8,632 nt of DNA, from NCBI GenBank assembly GCA_018819005.1, contig JAHJQU010000119.1, forward strand, positions 1 to 8,632. Direction: 5' to 3'. Numbering within the stretch: position 1 is the stretch's first letter; every line of letters starts with the position of its first letter. The stretch is from Pseudomonadota bacterium. Its GTDB lineage: Bacteria; Desulfobacterota; Desulfobacteria; Desulfobacterales; RPRI01. Position numbers and translations under genes: made by a program. Under the pieces are notes generated by a model that was given only the letters and a program-made list of their open reading frames with translations, ran no database searches and was not told the DNA's origin. Below are positions 1 to 6,514 of this stretch, one piece after another.

Positions 1-537
1 ATGCAAAGTGAAGTCATGTTTGCAGGTTTTGGCGGCCAGGGGATTCTTTTCAGCGCGAAAATTCTGGCTCACGCGGCCATGGAGCAGGGTTATGAGGTCG
101 TATGGATTCCTTCCTACGGCCCGGAGATGCGCGGTGGAACGGCATATTGCATGGTAGTGATAAGCGACAGGCCGATAGGTTCCCCGATAGTAAGGAACCC
201 TCAGCACCTTGTTGCAATGAACCGGCCTTCTCTTGAAAAGTTTGCCCCGGTTGTTAAACCTGGCGGTGTTATAATGATCAACAGCTCGCTTATACAGATC
301 GGTTCGGGCCGGAAGGATGTTGATGAACTCAGGGTTCCTGTAACCGATATAGCAAATGAAATCGGAAGCGTTAAGGCTGCCAACATCGTAGCCCTCGGGG
401 CTTTTGCAGCCCGGAGCATGATGGTCGATTTTGAAATTCTGACGGAATCGGTCAAGGCCGAATTTGCCGGCAAGGCGAAATTGATACCGCTTAATATGAA
501 AGCGCTTGAAAGGGGCAGGCAGGCCGCTTCGGGCTGA
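1..537 (+). CDS. 2-oxoacid:ferredoxin oxidoreductase, gamma subunit (KorC/VorC type)
   Basis: This 178-residue protein is the gamma subunit of a 2-oxoacid:acceptor oxidoreductase. These cytoplasmic enzymes decarboxylate a 2-oxoacid to its acyl-CoA and pass the electrons to ferredoxin. The family signatures are visible: a glycine-rich GFGGQGIL at residues 9-16, the PSYGPEMRGGTAYC motif near 37-50, and AANIVALGAF near 126-135. The length fits a stand-alone gamma subunit, so this is the split form and not a fused pyruvate oxidoreductase. The alpha, beta and ferredoxin-like subunits would be expected just upstream, outside the window. The ATG is the first base of the window, so no ribosome-binding site can be checked, but the glycine-rich motif lies at the usual distance from the N terminus. 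The substrate (2-oxoglutarate, branched-chain 2-oxoacid or other) cannot be read from this subunit, so I give no symbol. Confidence 0.9.
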   Translation: MQSEVMFAGFGGQGILFSAKILAHAAMEQGYEVVWIPSYGPEMRGGTAYCMVVISDRPIGSPIVRNPQHLVAMNRPSLEKFAPVVKPGGVIMINSSLIQIGSGRKDVDELRVPVTDIANEIGSVKAANIVALGAFAARSMMVDFEILTESVKAEFAGKAKLIPLNMKALERGRQAASG

Positions 538-560
538 AAGAACAGTAAGAATATTATGCC

Positions 561-1649
561 ATGAAAAGATTAATAATTCCAGAATATATACGGTCGATAA
601 AACCTTATGTTCCGGGCAAGCCTATTGAAGAGCTTGAAAGGGAATATGGTATTGCAGGTTCCATAAAAATGGCTTCGAATGAGAATCCCCTTGGACCTTC
701 TCCCATGGCTGTTAAGGCTATTAAAGGAGTTATTTCAGGTCTCAACCGATACCCTGACGGGAGTGGGCATGATCTTGTCATGAGTCTTTCGGAATATCTG
801 GGAGTTTTGCCGGGAAAGATCATTCTTGGAAACGGCTCTGATGAAATTATAGGATTACTCACACGCGCATTCCTTGTGCCGGGAGATGAAGTTGTAATAC
901 CTGACCCTTCGTTTCTCATGTATGAGATAATGGCCAGAAGCGCGGGCGCAAGCCTTTTACGTGTTCCTTTAAAATCGCTTTCAATTGATCTTGACGGTAT
1001 AGCCGGAAAGATTTCAGAAAGAACCCGCATAATTTTTATATGCAATCCCAATAATCCGACAGGGACGATTTTGTCAAAAAGTGATTTTGAGAAATTTCTT
1101 CAAAAGGTTCCTCAGGATGTCATTATTGTTGTGGATGAGGCATATATAGAGTTCGTGCGGGATGATAACTGCTTCAGAGGCATTGATTATCTCGATTCGG
1201 GACGACCTGTTGTTACTCTCCGGACTTTCTCCAAAATATATGGTCTTGCCGGACTCCGGATTGGGTATGGCGTAATGCCGGAAGAGATAGCGGGCATATT
1301 AAACAGGATCAGACCCCCTTTTAATGCGAGTTCTCTGGCTCAGGCCGGGGCTATCGCTGCCCTCCGTGATGAAGCCTTTTTCAGAAAAACCGTCAGCCTT
1401 ATTCATAATGGACTTGATTATATGTATGATTCTCTTAACAGAATGGGTATCAGATATTTCACTACTCAGGCCAACTTTTTTTTGATAGATGTCGGTAAAA
1501 AGGCGGATGATGTTTTTGAAAATTTACTCAGGAAGGGAATCATAATAAGATCAATGACATCTTATGGCTATCCCGAATATGTCAGGGTTACGGTCGGACT
1601 ACCGAAAGAGAATGTTCGTTTCTTAAAGGCTCTTGAAAAGGTCTTTTAA
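561..1649 (+). CDS. hisC: Histidinol-phosphate aminotransferase
   Basis: This 362-residue class I/II PLP aminotransferase transfers an amino group from glutamate to imidazole-acetol phosphate in histidine synthesis. Visible family features are SNENPLGPSP near residues 39-48, NGSDE at 91-95, NPNNPTGT at 162-169, DEAYIEF at 192-198, and TFSKIYGLAGLRIGYG at 222-237, with K225 as the expected Schiff-base lysine. The C-terminal YVRVTVG (340-346) carries the expected carboxylate-binding arginine, R342. The length is normal for HisC. The start has only a weak A/G-rich stretch upstream and lies 23 bases after the oxidoreductase gene. The stop overlaps the cmk start by one base. No other his gene is present. 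HisC enzymes away from his operons often also act on aromatic amino acids, so a role in tyrosine/phenylalanine synthesis is possible. Confidence 0.93.
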   Translation: MKRLIIPEYIRSIKPYVPGKPIEELEREYGIAGSIKMASNENPLGPSPMAVKAIKGVISGLNRYPDGSGHDLVMSLSEYLGVLPGKIILGNGSDEIIGLLTRAFLVPGDEVVIPDPSFLMYEIMARSAGASLLRVPLKSLSIDLDGIAGKISERTRIIFICNPNNPTGTILSKSDFEKFLQKVPQDVIIVVDEAYIEFVRDDNCFRGIDYLDSGRPVVTLRTFSKIYGLAGLRIGYGVMPEEIAGILNRIRPPFNASSLAQAGAIAALRDEAFFRKTVSLIHNGLDYMYDSLNRMGIRYFTTQANFFLIDVGKKADDVFENLLRKGIIIRSMTSYGYPEYVRVTVGLPKENVRFLKALEKVF

Positions 1650-2347
1650 TGAAAAACCAGTCAGATTCCGGCGGGAAACTCCTTCTTATTACCATTGACG
1701 GTCCTGCAGGAGCCGGAAAAACAACGGTGAGCAGAATGTTGTCAGACCGTCTCGGTTACAAGTATATTGATACCGGATCTCTTTACAGGGGCGTTGCCCG
1801 GGAAGCAAAAAAAGCCGGTATCGGCCATGATGATGATGCCGGCCTCGAGATGCTTTGCGGCTCTCTCAGGCTTGAATTCGTCCAAGACACGGATGGCCCT
1901 CACCTTTTTTCAAACGGTTTTGACATTAATGGTGAGATCAGGACGCCGGAGATGTCAATGCTTGCTTCCGCGGTTTCTGCAAGGCCGGTTGTGAGGAAAT
2001 ACCTTCTTACCCTGCAAAGGGAGCTTGGAAAGGGAAAGGGGGCTGTTTTCGAGGGACGCGACATGGGAACTGTTGTGTTTCCCGGAGCAGATATAAAATT
2101 TTATCTGAATGCTTCTGTAAAGACCAGGGCAATAAGGAGGTATAAAGAACTTTCAGATAAAAAGGATTCCTCTACAATCGAGGAGATTGAAAGAGATATC
2201 AGGCGTCGTGACGAAAATGACAGCACAAGGACTCTTGCTCCTCTTAAGCCCGCCGAAGATGCCATTAAAATAGATTCGACAGACCTCGATGTCGAATTTG
2301 TTGTTAATCTTATGATATCCCACGTTCAGAAGCATCTAATGCAATGA
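1649..2347 (+). CDS. cmk: Cytidylate kinase (CMP/dCMP kinase)
   Basis: This 232-residue cytoplasmic P-loop kinase phosphorylates CMP and dCMP with ATP and feeds the CTP and dCTP pools. The Walker A loop GPAGAGKTT is at residues 18-26, followed by the nucleotide-monophosphate binding DTGSLYRGVA at 41-50. The IRTPEMSMLASAVSARPVVR segment near 97-116 matches the CMP-binding insert of bacterial Cmk. FEGRDMGTVVFPGADIKFYL (134-153) and the lid RRRDENDSTR (185-194) follow. The length is typical of the bacterial enzyme. The start overlaps the hisC stop as TAATG, and a Shine-Dalgarno-like AAAAGG at 1636-1641 stands 7 bases upstream, so coupling to hisC translation is likely. rpsA follows after 227 bases, the same gene pair found in E. 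coli and many other bacteria. Confidence 0.96.
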   Translation: MKNQSDSGGKLLLITIDGPAGAGKTTVSRMLSDRLGYKYIDTGSLYRGVAREAKKAGIGHDDDAGLEMLCGSLRLEFVQDTDGPHLFSNGFDINGEIRTPEMSMLASAVSARPVVRKYLLTLQRELGKGKGAVFEGRDMGTVVFPGADIKFYLNASVKTRAIRRYKELSDKKDSSTIEEIERDIRRRDENDSTRTLAPLKPAEDAIKIDSTDLDVEFVVNLMISHVQKHLMQ

Positions 2348-2352
2348 TGAAA

Positions 2353-2413
2353 AGGGTTCGAGGATTCAAGGGGCCAAGGATTTTTCTCTTGAATCATAGA
2401 ACCCTGGAATCCT
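2353..2413. repeat. Inverted pair of degenerate octamer arrays
   Basis: Reading in steps of 8, the plus strand gives AGGGTTCG at 2353-2360, AGGATTCA at 2361-2368, AGGGGCCA at 2369-2376 and AGGATTTT at 2377-2384. The minus strand gives related octamers: AGGATTCC at 2413-2406, AGGGTTCT at 2405-2398 and ATGATTCA at 2397-2390. The common form is roughly AGGRTTCN. The two arrays face each other and can fold: 2353-2359 pairs with 2399-2405 (7 bp) and 2363-2370 with 2388-2395 (8 bp), with two mismatches between and a 17-base loop. It begins just after the cmk stop. There is no clean T-tract after it, so a terminator role is uncertain. I know of no named family that matches. Confidence 0.65.
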
Positions 2414-2479
2414 CCTGCTCCATCAACTAATTTTTGTGATAATCCTGAAAAAAAATGAGCAGCAGCAAAAATAAGATTG

Positions 2480-2519
2480 TTTTTTAAAAAATAGTCTGAT
2501 ACCAGTCACAAGTTATAAT
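2480..2519 (+). promoter_or_regulatory. Candidate rpsA promoter with A/T-rich upstream element
   Basis: A perfect TATAAT lies at 2514-2519, which would start transcription near 2526 and leave a leader of about 49 bases before rpsA. No good -35 hexamer is present at 16-18 bases. A 12-base T6A6 palindrome at 2480-2491 sits around -46 to -35, close to where UP elements of strongly expressed genes lie. This fits a ribosomal protein gene, but it is inferred from sequence only. The rest of the gap (2414-2479) is A/T-rich and shows nothing else. Confidence 0.45.
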
Positions 2520-2555
2520 AAGCTATATGTTTAAGGGATAGCGATCAAATAGGCT

Positions 2556-2562
2556 AAGGGGG
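2556..2562 (+). promoter_or_regulatory. Ribosome-binding site deciding the rpsA start
   Basis: AAGGGGG lies 12 bases before the ATG at 2575, somewhat far but strong. The alternative in-frame ATG at 2743, which would give a protein of E. coli S1 length, has only AAAGG at 2725-2729. The upstream start is therefore preferred. Confidence 0.6.
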
Positions 2563-2574
2563 TACTTTCTTTTC

Positions 2575-4413
2575 ATGGAAAATCTGGTTAATGACGATAC
2601 AAATGAGAATCCAAAACAACAAGGTTTGTCCGATTCTGAGGTGATGAAAGAGTCCGGCGACGAGAAACTGCAGGATGTGGCATTAAAACCTGATTCATCG
2701 GAAGTAAAATTATCTGAAGATGTTAAAGGCCGTGACGACAGCATGGAAGAACTGATGGGCATGTACGACGAGAGCTTTAAACGTTTTCAGGAGGGTGAAG
2801 TCGTTACAGGCAGAATAATATCGATAGACAAGGATTATGTCCTTGTCGATATTGGCTATAAATCGGAAGGGCAGATAAGGATTAACGAATTCAGGGAAGA
2901 AAATGGCAACATAACCGCCAAAATCGACGATACCGTTGAAGTTATGGTGGAATGGTGGGATGATGAGGAAGAGCGGGTAGTCCTTTCTAAAGAAAAAGCC
3001 GAGAAGGTCAAGGTCTGGGATGACATAAAGAAAGCTCATGACGATGACGGCATCGTCGATGGAGTAATATTAAGCCGTGTTAAGGGCGGTTTTTCTGTTG
3101 ATATCGGCGTTCAAGCATTTCTGCCCGGTTCACAGGCGGATCTCCGACCGATAAGAAATCTTGATGAACTTGTAGGAAAAACATTTACTTTCAAGATATT
3201 AAAGTACAACCGGAAAAGGAGCAACGTTGTCCTTTCAAGAAGAGCTATTCTTGAGCAGGATCGCGAGTCTAAAAGATCCGCCACCCTTTCGGCAATTCAT
3301 GAAAACAAAGTTATTGAAGGATTTGTTAAAAATATTACCGAGTACGGCGTATTCGTTGATCTTGGAGGTGTGGACGGACTTCTTCATATTACAGACATTT
3401 CATGGGGCAGGGTCAAGCATCCGGCTGAAATGTTTGCGGTCGGCGACAAGATAAAAGTCAAGATCCTCAGCATAGATCACGAAAAGGAAAGAGTTTCACT
3501 CGGAATGAAACAACTGACGGGTGACCCATGGCTGGCTGCTTCTGAAAAATATGCAATTGGTTCCCGTGTAACAGGCAAGGTGGTGAGCCTTACCGATTAC
3601 GGAGCTTTTGTCGAACTGGAGGAGGGTATTGAAGGCCTTATTCACGTTTCAGAAATGTCGTGGACACGCAAGATCCGACATCCTTCCAAAGTCGTGTCTG
3701 TTGGAGAGGCGATCGAAGCGATTGTTCTTGATATAAAACCCGAAAACAGGCGCATTTCTCTCGGCGTAAAGCAGGTGGTTCCGAATCCATGGGATGTTAT
3801 AAGTGAAAACTATCCTGTTGGAACAACAATAGAAGGAAAAGTTAAAAATGTAACCGATTTCGGAATTTTTGTAGGAATTGATGAAGGCATTGACGGCCTT
3901 GTTCATATTTCAGATATTTCCTGGACAAAACGCATAAAGCATCCTTCGGAGCTTTATAAAAAAGGGGATGTGATACAGGCCATAGTCCTTGCAATCGAGA
4001 AAGAAAACGAAAGATTCTCTCTGGGAATCAAGCAGCTTCAGAAAGATCCCTGGGAAACGGTCAGCGAGCGTTACAAAGTAGGAAAAGAGATAACCGGGAC
4101 AATAACGAATGTAACGGATTTCGGTATTTTTGTTGAGCTTGAGGAAGGAATTGAGGGGCTGGTGCATGTTTCCGAAATCAGCAAGGAGAAGATTAAAACA
4201 CCGGTTGGAAAATTCAATGTCGGGGATGCCTTGACTGCGAAGGTTATGAACATTAACAGCGTTGAAAGAAGAATCGGTCTTTCCATCAAACGTCTTCAGT
4301 TGGATGATGAACAGGGCATCCTGACAGACTATATTAACAACATGAAACCTGCGACTTCTACTTTCGGAGAGATGCTGCGGGAAAATCTTCAGGAAAAATT
4401 AAACGGGGAATAA
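2575..4413 (+). CDS. rpsA: 30S ribosomal protein S1
   Basis: This 612-residue protein carries six S1 RNA-binding domains, at about residues 73-140, 159-223, 244-313, 329-399, 416-486 and 503-573. The first two are divergent, as in ribosome-bound S1. Domains 3-6 carry repeated signatures such as YGVFVDLGGVDGLLHITDISW (a 21-residue stretch from 257, given here only as an example of its key residues Y257, F260, G265, H271 and W277). S1 binds mRNA on the 30S subunit and helps initiation on messages with weak or structured leaders. The protein is about 55 residues longer than E. coli S1. The extra part is an acidic, Ser/Asp/Glu-rich N-terminal stretch before MEELMGMYDESFKRFQEG (57-74), which aligns with the normal N terminus. 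A strong hairpin terminator follows the stop. Confidence 0.97.
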   Translation: MENLVNDDTNENPKQQGLSDSEVMKESGDEKLQDVALKPDSSEVKLSEDVKGRDDSMEELMGMYDESFKRFQEGEVVTGRIISIDKDYVLVDIGYKSEGQIRINEFREENGNITAKIDDTVEVMVEWWDDEEERVVLSKEKAEKVKVWDDIKKAHDDDGIVDGVILSRVKGGFSVDIGVQAFLPGSQADLRPIRNLDELVGKTFTFKILKYNRKRSNVVLSRRAILEQDRESKRSATLSAIHENKVIEGFVKNITEYGVFVDLGGVDGLLHITDISWGRVKHPAEMFAVGDKIKVKILSIDHEKERVSLGMKQLTGDPWLAASEKYAIGSRVTGKVVSLTDYGAFVELEEGIEGLIHVSEMSWTRKIRHPSKVVSVGEAIEAIVLDIKPENRRISLGVKQVVPNPWDVISENYPVGTTIEGKVKNVTDFGIFVGIDEGIDGLVHISDISWTKRIKHPSELYKKGDVIQAIVLAIEKENERFSLGIKQLQKDPWETVSERYKVGKEITGTITNVTDFGIFVELEEGIEGLVHVSEISKEKIKTPVGKFNVGDALTAKVMNINSVERRIGLSIKRLQLDDEQGILTDYINNMKPATSTFGEMLRENLQEKLNGE

Positions 4414-4419
4414 TCTTTA

Positions 4420-4469
4420 TTCGGATAAAGCTGCCGGATTAAAGGCTGCTTTATCCGAAGTACTTTTAT
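4420..4469 (+). terminator. Rho-independent terminator of rpsA
   Basis: A perfect 12-bp stem pairs 4420-4431 (TTCGGATAAAGC) with 4448-4459. After one mismatch, 3 more bp (GCC 4433-4435 with GGC 4444-4446) close an 8-base loop. The stem is followed by a short imperfect T-tract, TACTTTTAT (4461-4469). It begins 7 bases after the rpsA stop, so it ends that transcript. Confidence 0.82.
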
Positions 4470-4559
4470 ATGAGAATACAGGAGTCAGAATACAGAATAC
4501 AGAAGAAAAACAATACCATGGTTATTCTGGCTCCTGACTCCTGGCTCCCGTATTCTCAT
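4470..4559. repeat. Inverted pair of heptamer arrays, large hairpin
   Basis: In steps of 7 the plus strand reads AGAATAC (4473-4479), AGGAGTC (4480-4486), AGAATAC (4487-4493), AGAATAC (4494-4500) and AGAAGAA (4501-4507). The minus strand reads AGAATAC (4556-4550), GGGAGCC (4549-4543), AGGAGTC (4542-4536), AGGAGCC (4535-4529) and AGAATAA (4528-4522). The arms pair as 4470-4479 with 4550-4559 (10 bp), 4480-4488 with 4534-4542 (9 bp) and 4493-4498 with 4524-4529 (6 bp). The only bulge, 4543-4549, is exactly one heptamer. The loop is 4499-4523. It lies between the rpsA terminator and sppA. The two heptamer types look like variants of one AGRAKYC-like unit. Confidence 0.8.
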
Positions 4560-4627
4560 GCTTCGTTGTGCCCGCTCCGGGCATGGCTGTTAGTATAACA
4601 TACCACTTATATTTAAAGAAAAAATCA

Positions 4628-5521
4628 ATGTTTTCACGAAGGCATCCATATCTGTTTTTCATTCTGGTATCTTCTTCCATCTTTGCTGCTGTGATTATTG
4701 GCATCTCCACGCTTATTTTCCTTGGAACACGGGAATCCGATTTTAATATGGGGGAGAAAGTAGGGGTTGTTGAGATATCGGGTATAATTACAGATGCCAG
4801 GGATACAATCCGCAATATCAAAAAATACCGCGAGGATGATTCCATTAAGGCGATAGTTTTAAGAATAGATTCGCCGGGGGGTGTAGTGGGACCTGCTCAG
4901 GAAATATACAGGGAAGTCAGGAAGACGGTCGGGGAAAAGAAAATTATTGCTTCCATGGGCGCTGTCGCAGCATCCGGGGGATATTATGTAGCGGCCGGTA
5001 CTGACGGTATAATGGCAAATCCCGGAACAATAACCGGCAGCATAGGGGTTATAATAGGATATACAAATTTTGAAGAGATTTTGCAGAAGATCGGTTTGTA
5101 CCCGGTTGTTGTTAAGAGCGGAGAATACAAAGATATGGGATCTCCTGTCCGTAAAATGACGGAAAGAGAAAAAAAGCTGCTTCAGGATTTTGTTGACAGT
5201 ACTCACAGGCAGTTTGTTGCTGCCGTTGCCGAGGGACGCAAGATGGATCCGGCGAAAGTAAGAGCTGTTGCGGACGGACGGATTATTACAGGTGAAGATG
5301 CCAAATCGCTGGGACTTGTTGATCGTCTTGGAAATATTGAAGACGCAATCGAATGGGCCGGCAGAATGGGTGGTATTAAAGGAAAGATATCCGCCGTTTA
5401 TTCGAGAAAGGCGAATATTTCATTCATAGATTATTTCATCGAATCTTCCATCATGAAAATAGTTAACCGCATTGTAAACCCGGAACTTTATGTCGGGTAT
5501 ATTCTAAAAGCTCCTATCTGA
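4628..5521 (+). CDS. sppA: Signal peptide peptidase SppA, short form
   Basis: This 297-residue membrane-anchored serine protease of the SppA/S49 family degrades signal peptides left after protein export. An N-terminal hydrophobic anchor spans about residues 10-33, just after the basic MFSRRH. VEISGIIT and RIDSPGGVVGPA are family motifs. The nucleophile is expected at S116 in GAVAASGGYY and the general base at K168 in KSGEYKD. The 52-residue spacing equals that of the Ser/Lys dyad in Bacillus subtilis SppA. The length matches the short Bacillus-type form, not the doubled E. coli form. I choose the ATG at 4628. A GTG at 4568 and an ATG at 4583 extend the frame, but they add a non-conserved stretch, lack ribosome-binding sites and run into a hairpin. 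The site before 4628 is also weak. The gene converges on yciO. Confidence 0.9.
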   Translation: MFSRRHPYLFFILVSSSIFAAVIIGISTLIFLGTRESDFNMGEKVGVVEISGIITDARDTIRNIKKYREDDSIKAIVLRIDSPGGVVGPAQEIYREVRKTVGEKKIIASMGAVAASGGYYVAAGTDGIMANPGTITGSIGVIIGYTNFEEILQKIGLYPVVVKSGEYKDMGSPVRKMTEREKKLLQDFVDSTHRQFVAAVAEGRKMDPAKVRAVADGRIITGEDAKSLGLVDRLGNIEDAIEWAGRMGGIKGKISAVYSRKANISFIDYFIESSIMKIVNRIVNPELYVGYILKAPI

Positions 5522-5537
5522 AATCTGCATAACACCC

Positions 5538-5586
5538 GTACTTCCAAGTTCGTGTATCGTACAGCGTACTTCGATGTGCGATTTTC
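5538..5586. repeat. Heptamer array between sppA and yciO
   Basis: Seven consecutive heptamers fit one frame, including GTACTTC at 5538-5544 and again at 5566-5572, CAAGTTC at 5545-5551, GTGTATC at 5552-5558, GTACAGC at 5559-5565 and GATGTGC at 5573-5579. Every unit ends in C and six of seven begin with G. Shifted by one base, the unit is TAnnTCG. A related array lies on the other side of yciO in opposite orientation (6444-6514); the unit AAGTTCG is shared exactly. Confidence 0.7.
5550..5585 (+). terminator. Possible sppA terminator within the heptamer array
   Basis: Bases 5550-5559 pair with 5572-5581 over 10 bp, three of them G-U, around a 12-base loop, followed directly by TTTT (5582-5585) and a second T-run at 5596-5600. 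It is placed correctly for sppA, 28 bases after its stop. On the minus strand no T-tract follows, so it would not serve yciO. Confidence 0.45.
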
Positions 5587-5598
5587 TAAATTCTGTTT

Positions 5599-6204
5599 TT
5601 ATAGAAGGGTTGTATCTCCAATCCCTTTCCGGATTATTTCAGGGATGTCATCAATCAGTGAAACAACGCTTGATGGTTGACCCGGAACAGGGCCTCCGTC
5701 TATCACTATATCGATTCTTGAGCCGAAGTGGTCATGGATTAAGGAAGGATTATCAAAAACAGCGCCGTCCGGCATTGTGGCGCTTGTAGATATAATTGGG
5801 TTCCCGATCTCTTCAACAAGCGCAAGGCATATTTTATTGTTTGGCACCCTTATCCCTGCTGTCTTGCGGTTTGTCAGCATTATCTTCGGAACAAGCTTTG
5901 AACCTTCAAGAATAAAAGTATATGGTCCGGGGAGAAGACGCCTCATGGTCTTATAAGCGTAGTTTGATACTTTGGCATAATCGCTGATATTTTTAAGCCC
6001 TGAACATATGAAGCTGAAAGGCCTGTTCTTGTCCCTCTGTTTGAGCAGGTATATTTTTTCAATGGCCTTTTTGTTCATTATGTCGCAGCCTATTCCATAG
6101 TAAGTATCTGTAGGATAGGCGATAATACCATCCTTCTTCAGGACTTCAGAAACCTTCCTTATGAGGCGCTGCTGCGGATTATCCGGGTTTATTTCAATCA
6201 GCAT
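5599..6204 (-). CDS. yciO: YciO-type Sua5/YrdC/YwlC family protein
   Basis: This 201-residue protein has the YrdC fold. In that family TsaC/Sua5 makes threonylcarbamoyl-AMP for the tRNA modification t6A, while the YciO branch has a less certain role. The N terminus INPDNPQQRLI closely resembles E. coli YciO as I recall it, as do YPTDTYYGIGCD (30-41), LPGPYTFIL (91-99), GIRVPN (117-122) and the C-terminal IIRKGIGD (190-197). The length equals YciO and lacks the extra Sua5 domain. The KxR pair is present (K55, R57). The SxN motif of TsaC reads S141-A142-T143, so the asparagine is missing. The ATG has no clear ribosome-binding site but matches the family N terminus. It is the only minus-strand gene, convergent with sppA and divergent from guaB. 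A t6A role is possible but a separate TsaC/Sua5 is expected elsewhere. Confidence 0.88.
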   Translation of the reverse strand: MLIEINPDNPQQRLIRKVSEVLKKDGIIAYPTDTYYGIGCDIMNKKAIEKIYLLKQRDKNRPFSFICSGLKNISDYAKVSNYAYKTMRRLLPGPYTFILEGSKLVPKIMLTNRKTAGIRVPNNKICLALVEEIGNPIISTSATMPDGAVFDNPSLIHDHFGSRIDIVIDGGPVPGQPSSVVSLIDDIPEIIRKGIGDTTLL

Positions 6205-6274
6205 AATTACAACAATAAACTGTTAAGAATAAAAATTATTCCAAAACTCCTTCTATTGCGGAAAAACACGGACT

Positions 6275-6304
6275 CTTTTAGTATGTGTTCTGTTTACTTG
6301 TCAA
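6275..6304 (-). promoter_or_regulatory. Candidate yciO promoter
   Basis: On the minus strand a perfect TTGACA (6304-6299) is followed after 18 bases by TAAAAG (6280-6275), which matches TATAAT at four of six positions. Transcription would start near 6268 and give a leader of about 64 bases before yciO. The perfect -35 is the main support. Confidence 0.4.
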
Positions 6305-6402
6305 GGTAAAGGCAAATAATGATTGCCAAAGAAACCCCCTTCTGCTATTCGGATATAACAATTTGAGCGACTGCGGTACTCGCTTTTCAATCTGGCATTC
6401 AT

Positions 6403-6429
6403 TTTACTATGCAATAAATTCAATATGAT
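6403..6429 (+). promoter_or_regulatory. Weak candidate guaB promoter
   Basis: TATGAT at 6424-6429 matches the -10 consensus at five of six positions. The best upstream partner is TTTACT at 6403-6408 with a short 15-base spacer, so the pair is poor. If used, the guaB leader of about 110 bases would contain the whole heptamer array at 6444-6514. Confidence 0.25.
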
Positions 6430-6443
6430 AGGGTGTAAACAAC

Positions 6444-6514
6444 CGAACTTCGAATATCGGGCCCGTTACACGGGTACATCGAATATAGCACTTTGAAGTA
6501 CGATGTACGGATTA
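6444..6514. repeat. Heptamer array upstream of guaB
   Basis: On the minus strand the units read TAATCCG (6514-6508), TACATCG (6507-6501), TACTTCA (6500-6494), AAGTGCT (6493-6487) and ATATTCG (6486-6480). After a 15-base centre (6465-6479, two units plus one base) come GGGCCCG (6464-6458), ATATTCG (6457-6451) and AAGTTCG (6450-6444). Six of these eight units end in CG. The centre holds a 5-bp hairpin, CCCGT (6462-6466) with ACGGG (6470-6474). The array is related to 5538-5586 but reversed: bases 6502-6490 on the minus strand match 5537-5549 at 12 of 13 positions. Confidence 0.68.

Noticed and set aside
2527..2541. Four-codon leader frame (ATG TTT AAG GGA TAG) before rpsA
   Set aside because: It is too short to judge, starts at the predicted transcription start and has no ribosome-binding site.
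3848..4180. Direct DNA repeats inside rpsA
   Set aside because: These are the expected similarity between S1 domains 5 and 6 at DNA level, not a separate repeat element.
2710..4289. Several minus-strand open frames of 72-109 codons inside rpsA
   Set aside because: They are shadows of the S1-domain repeats; similar frames recur because the coding repeats recur.
4470..4559. CRISPR array or transposon end
   Set aside because: The units are 7 bases with no spacers, and there is no transposase or target-site duplication.
4569..4583. Perfect 6-bp GC-rich hairpin (TGCCCG / CGGGCA, 3-base loop) upstream of sppA
   Set aside because: No T-tract follows and it is small. It is noted only because it covers the alternative sppA starts.
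5574..5789. 71-codon plus-strand open frame antisense to the 3' end of yciO
   Set aside because: It begins inside the heptamer array, has no ribosome-binding site and overlaps conserved yciO sequence.
6365..6388. Small hairpin followed by TTT in the yciO-guaB gap, considered as an attenuator
   Set aside because: The stem has only 5 bp plus one G-U pair, and it lies upstream of the best guaB -10.
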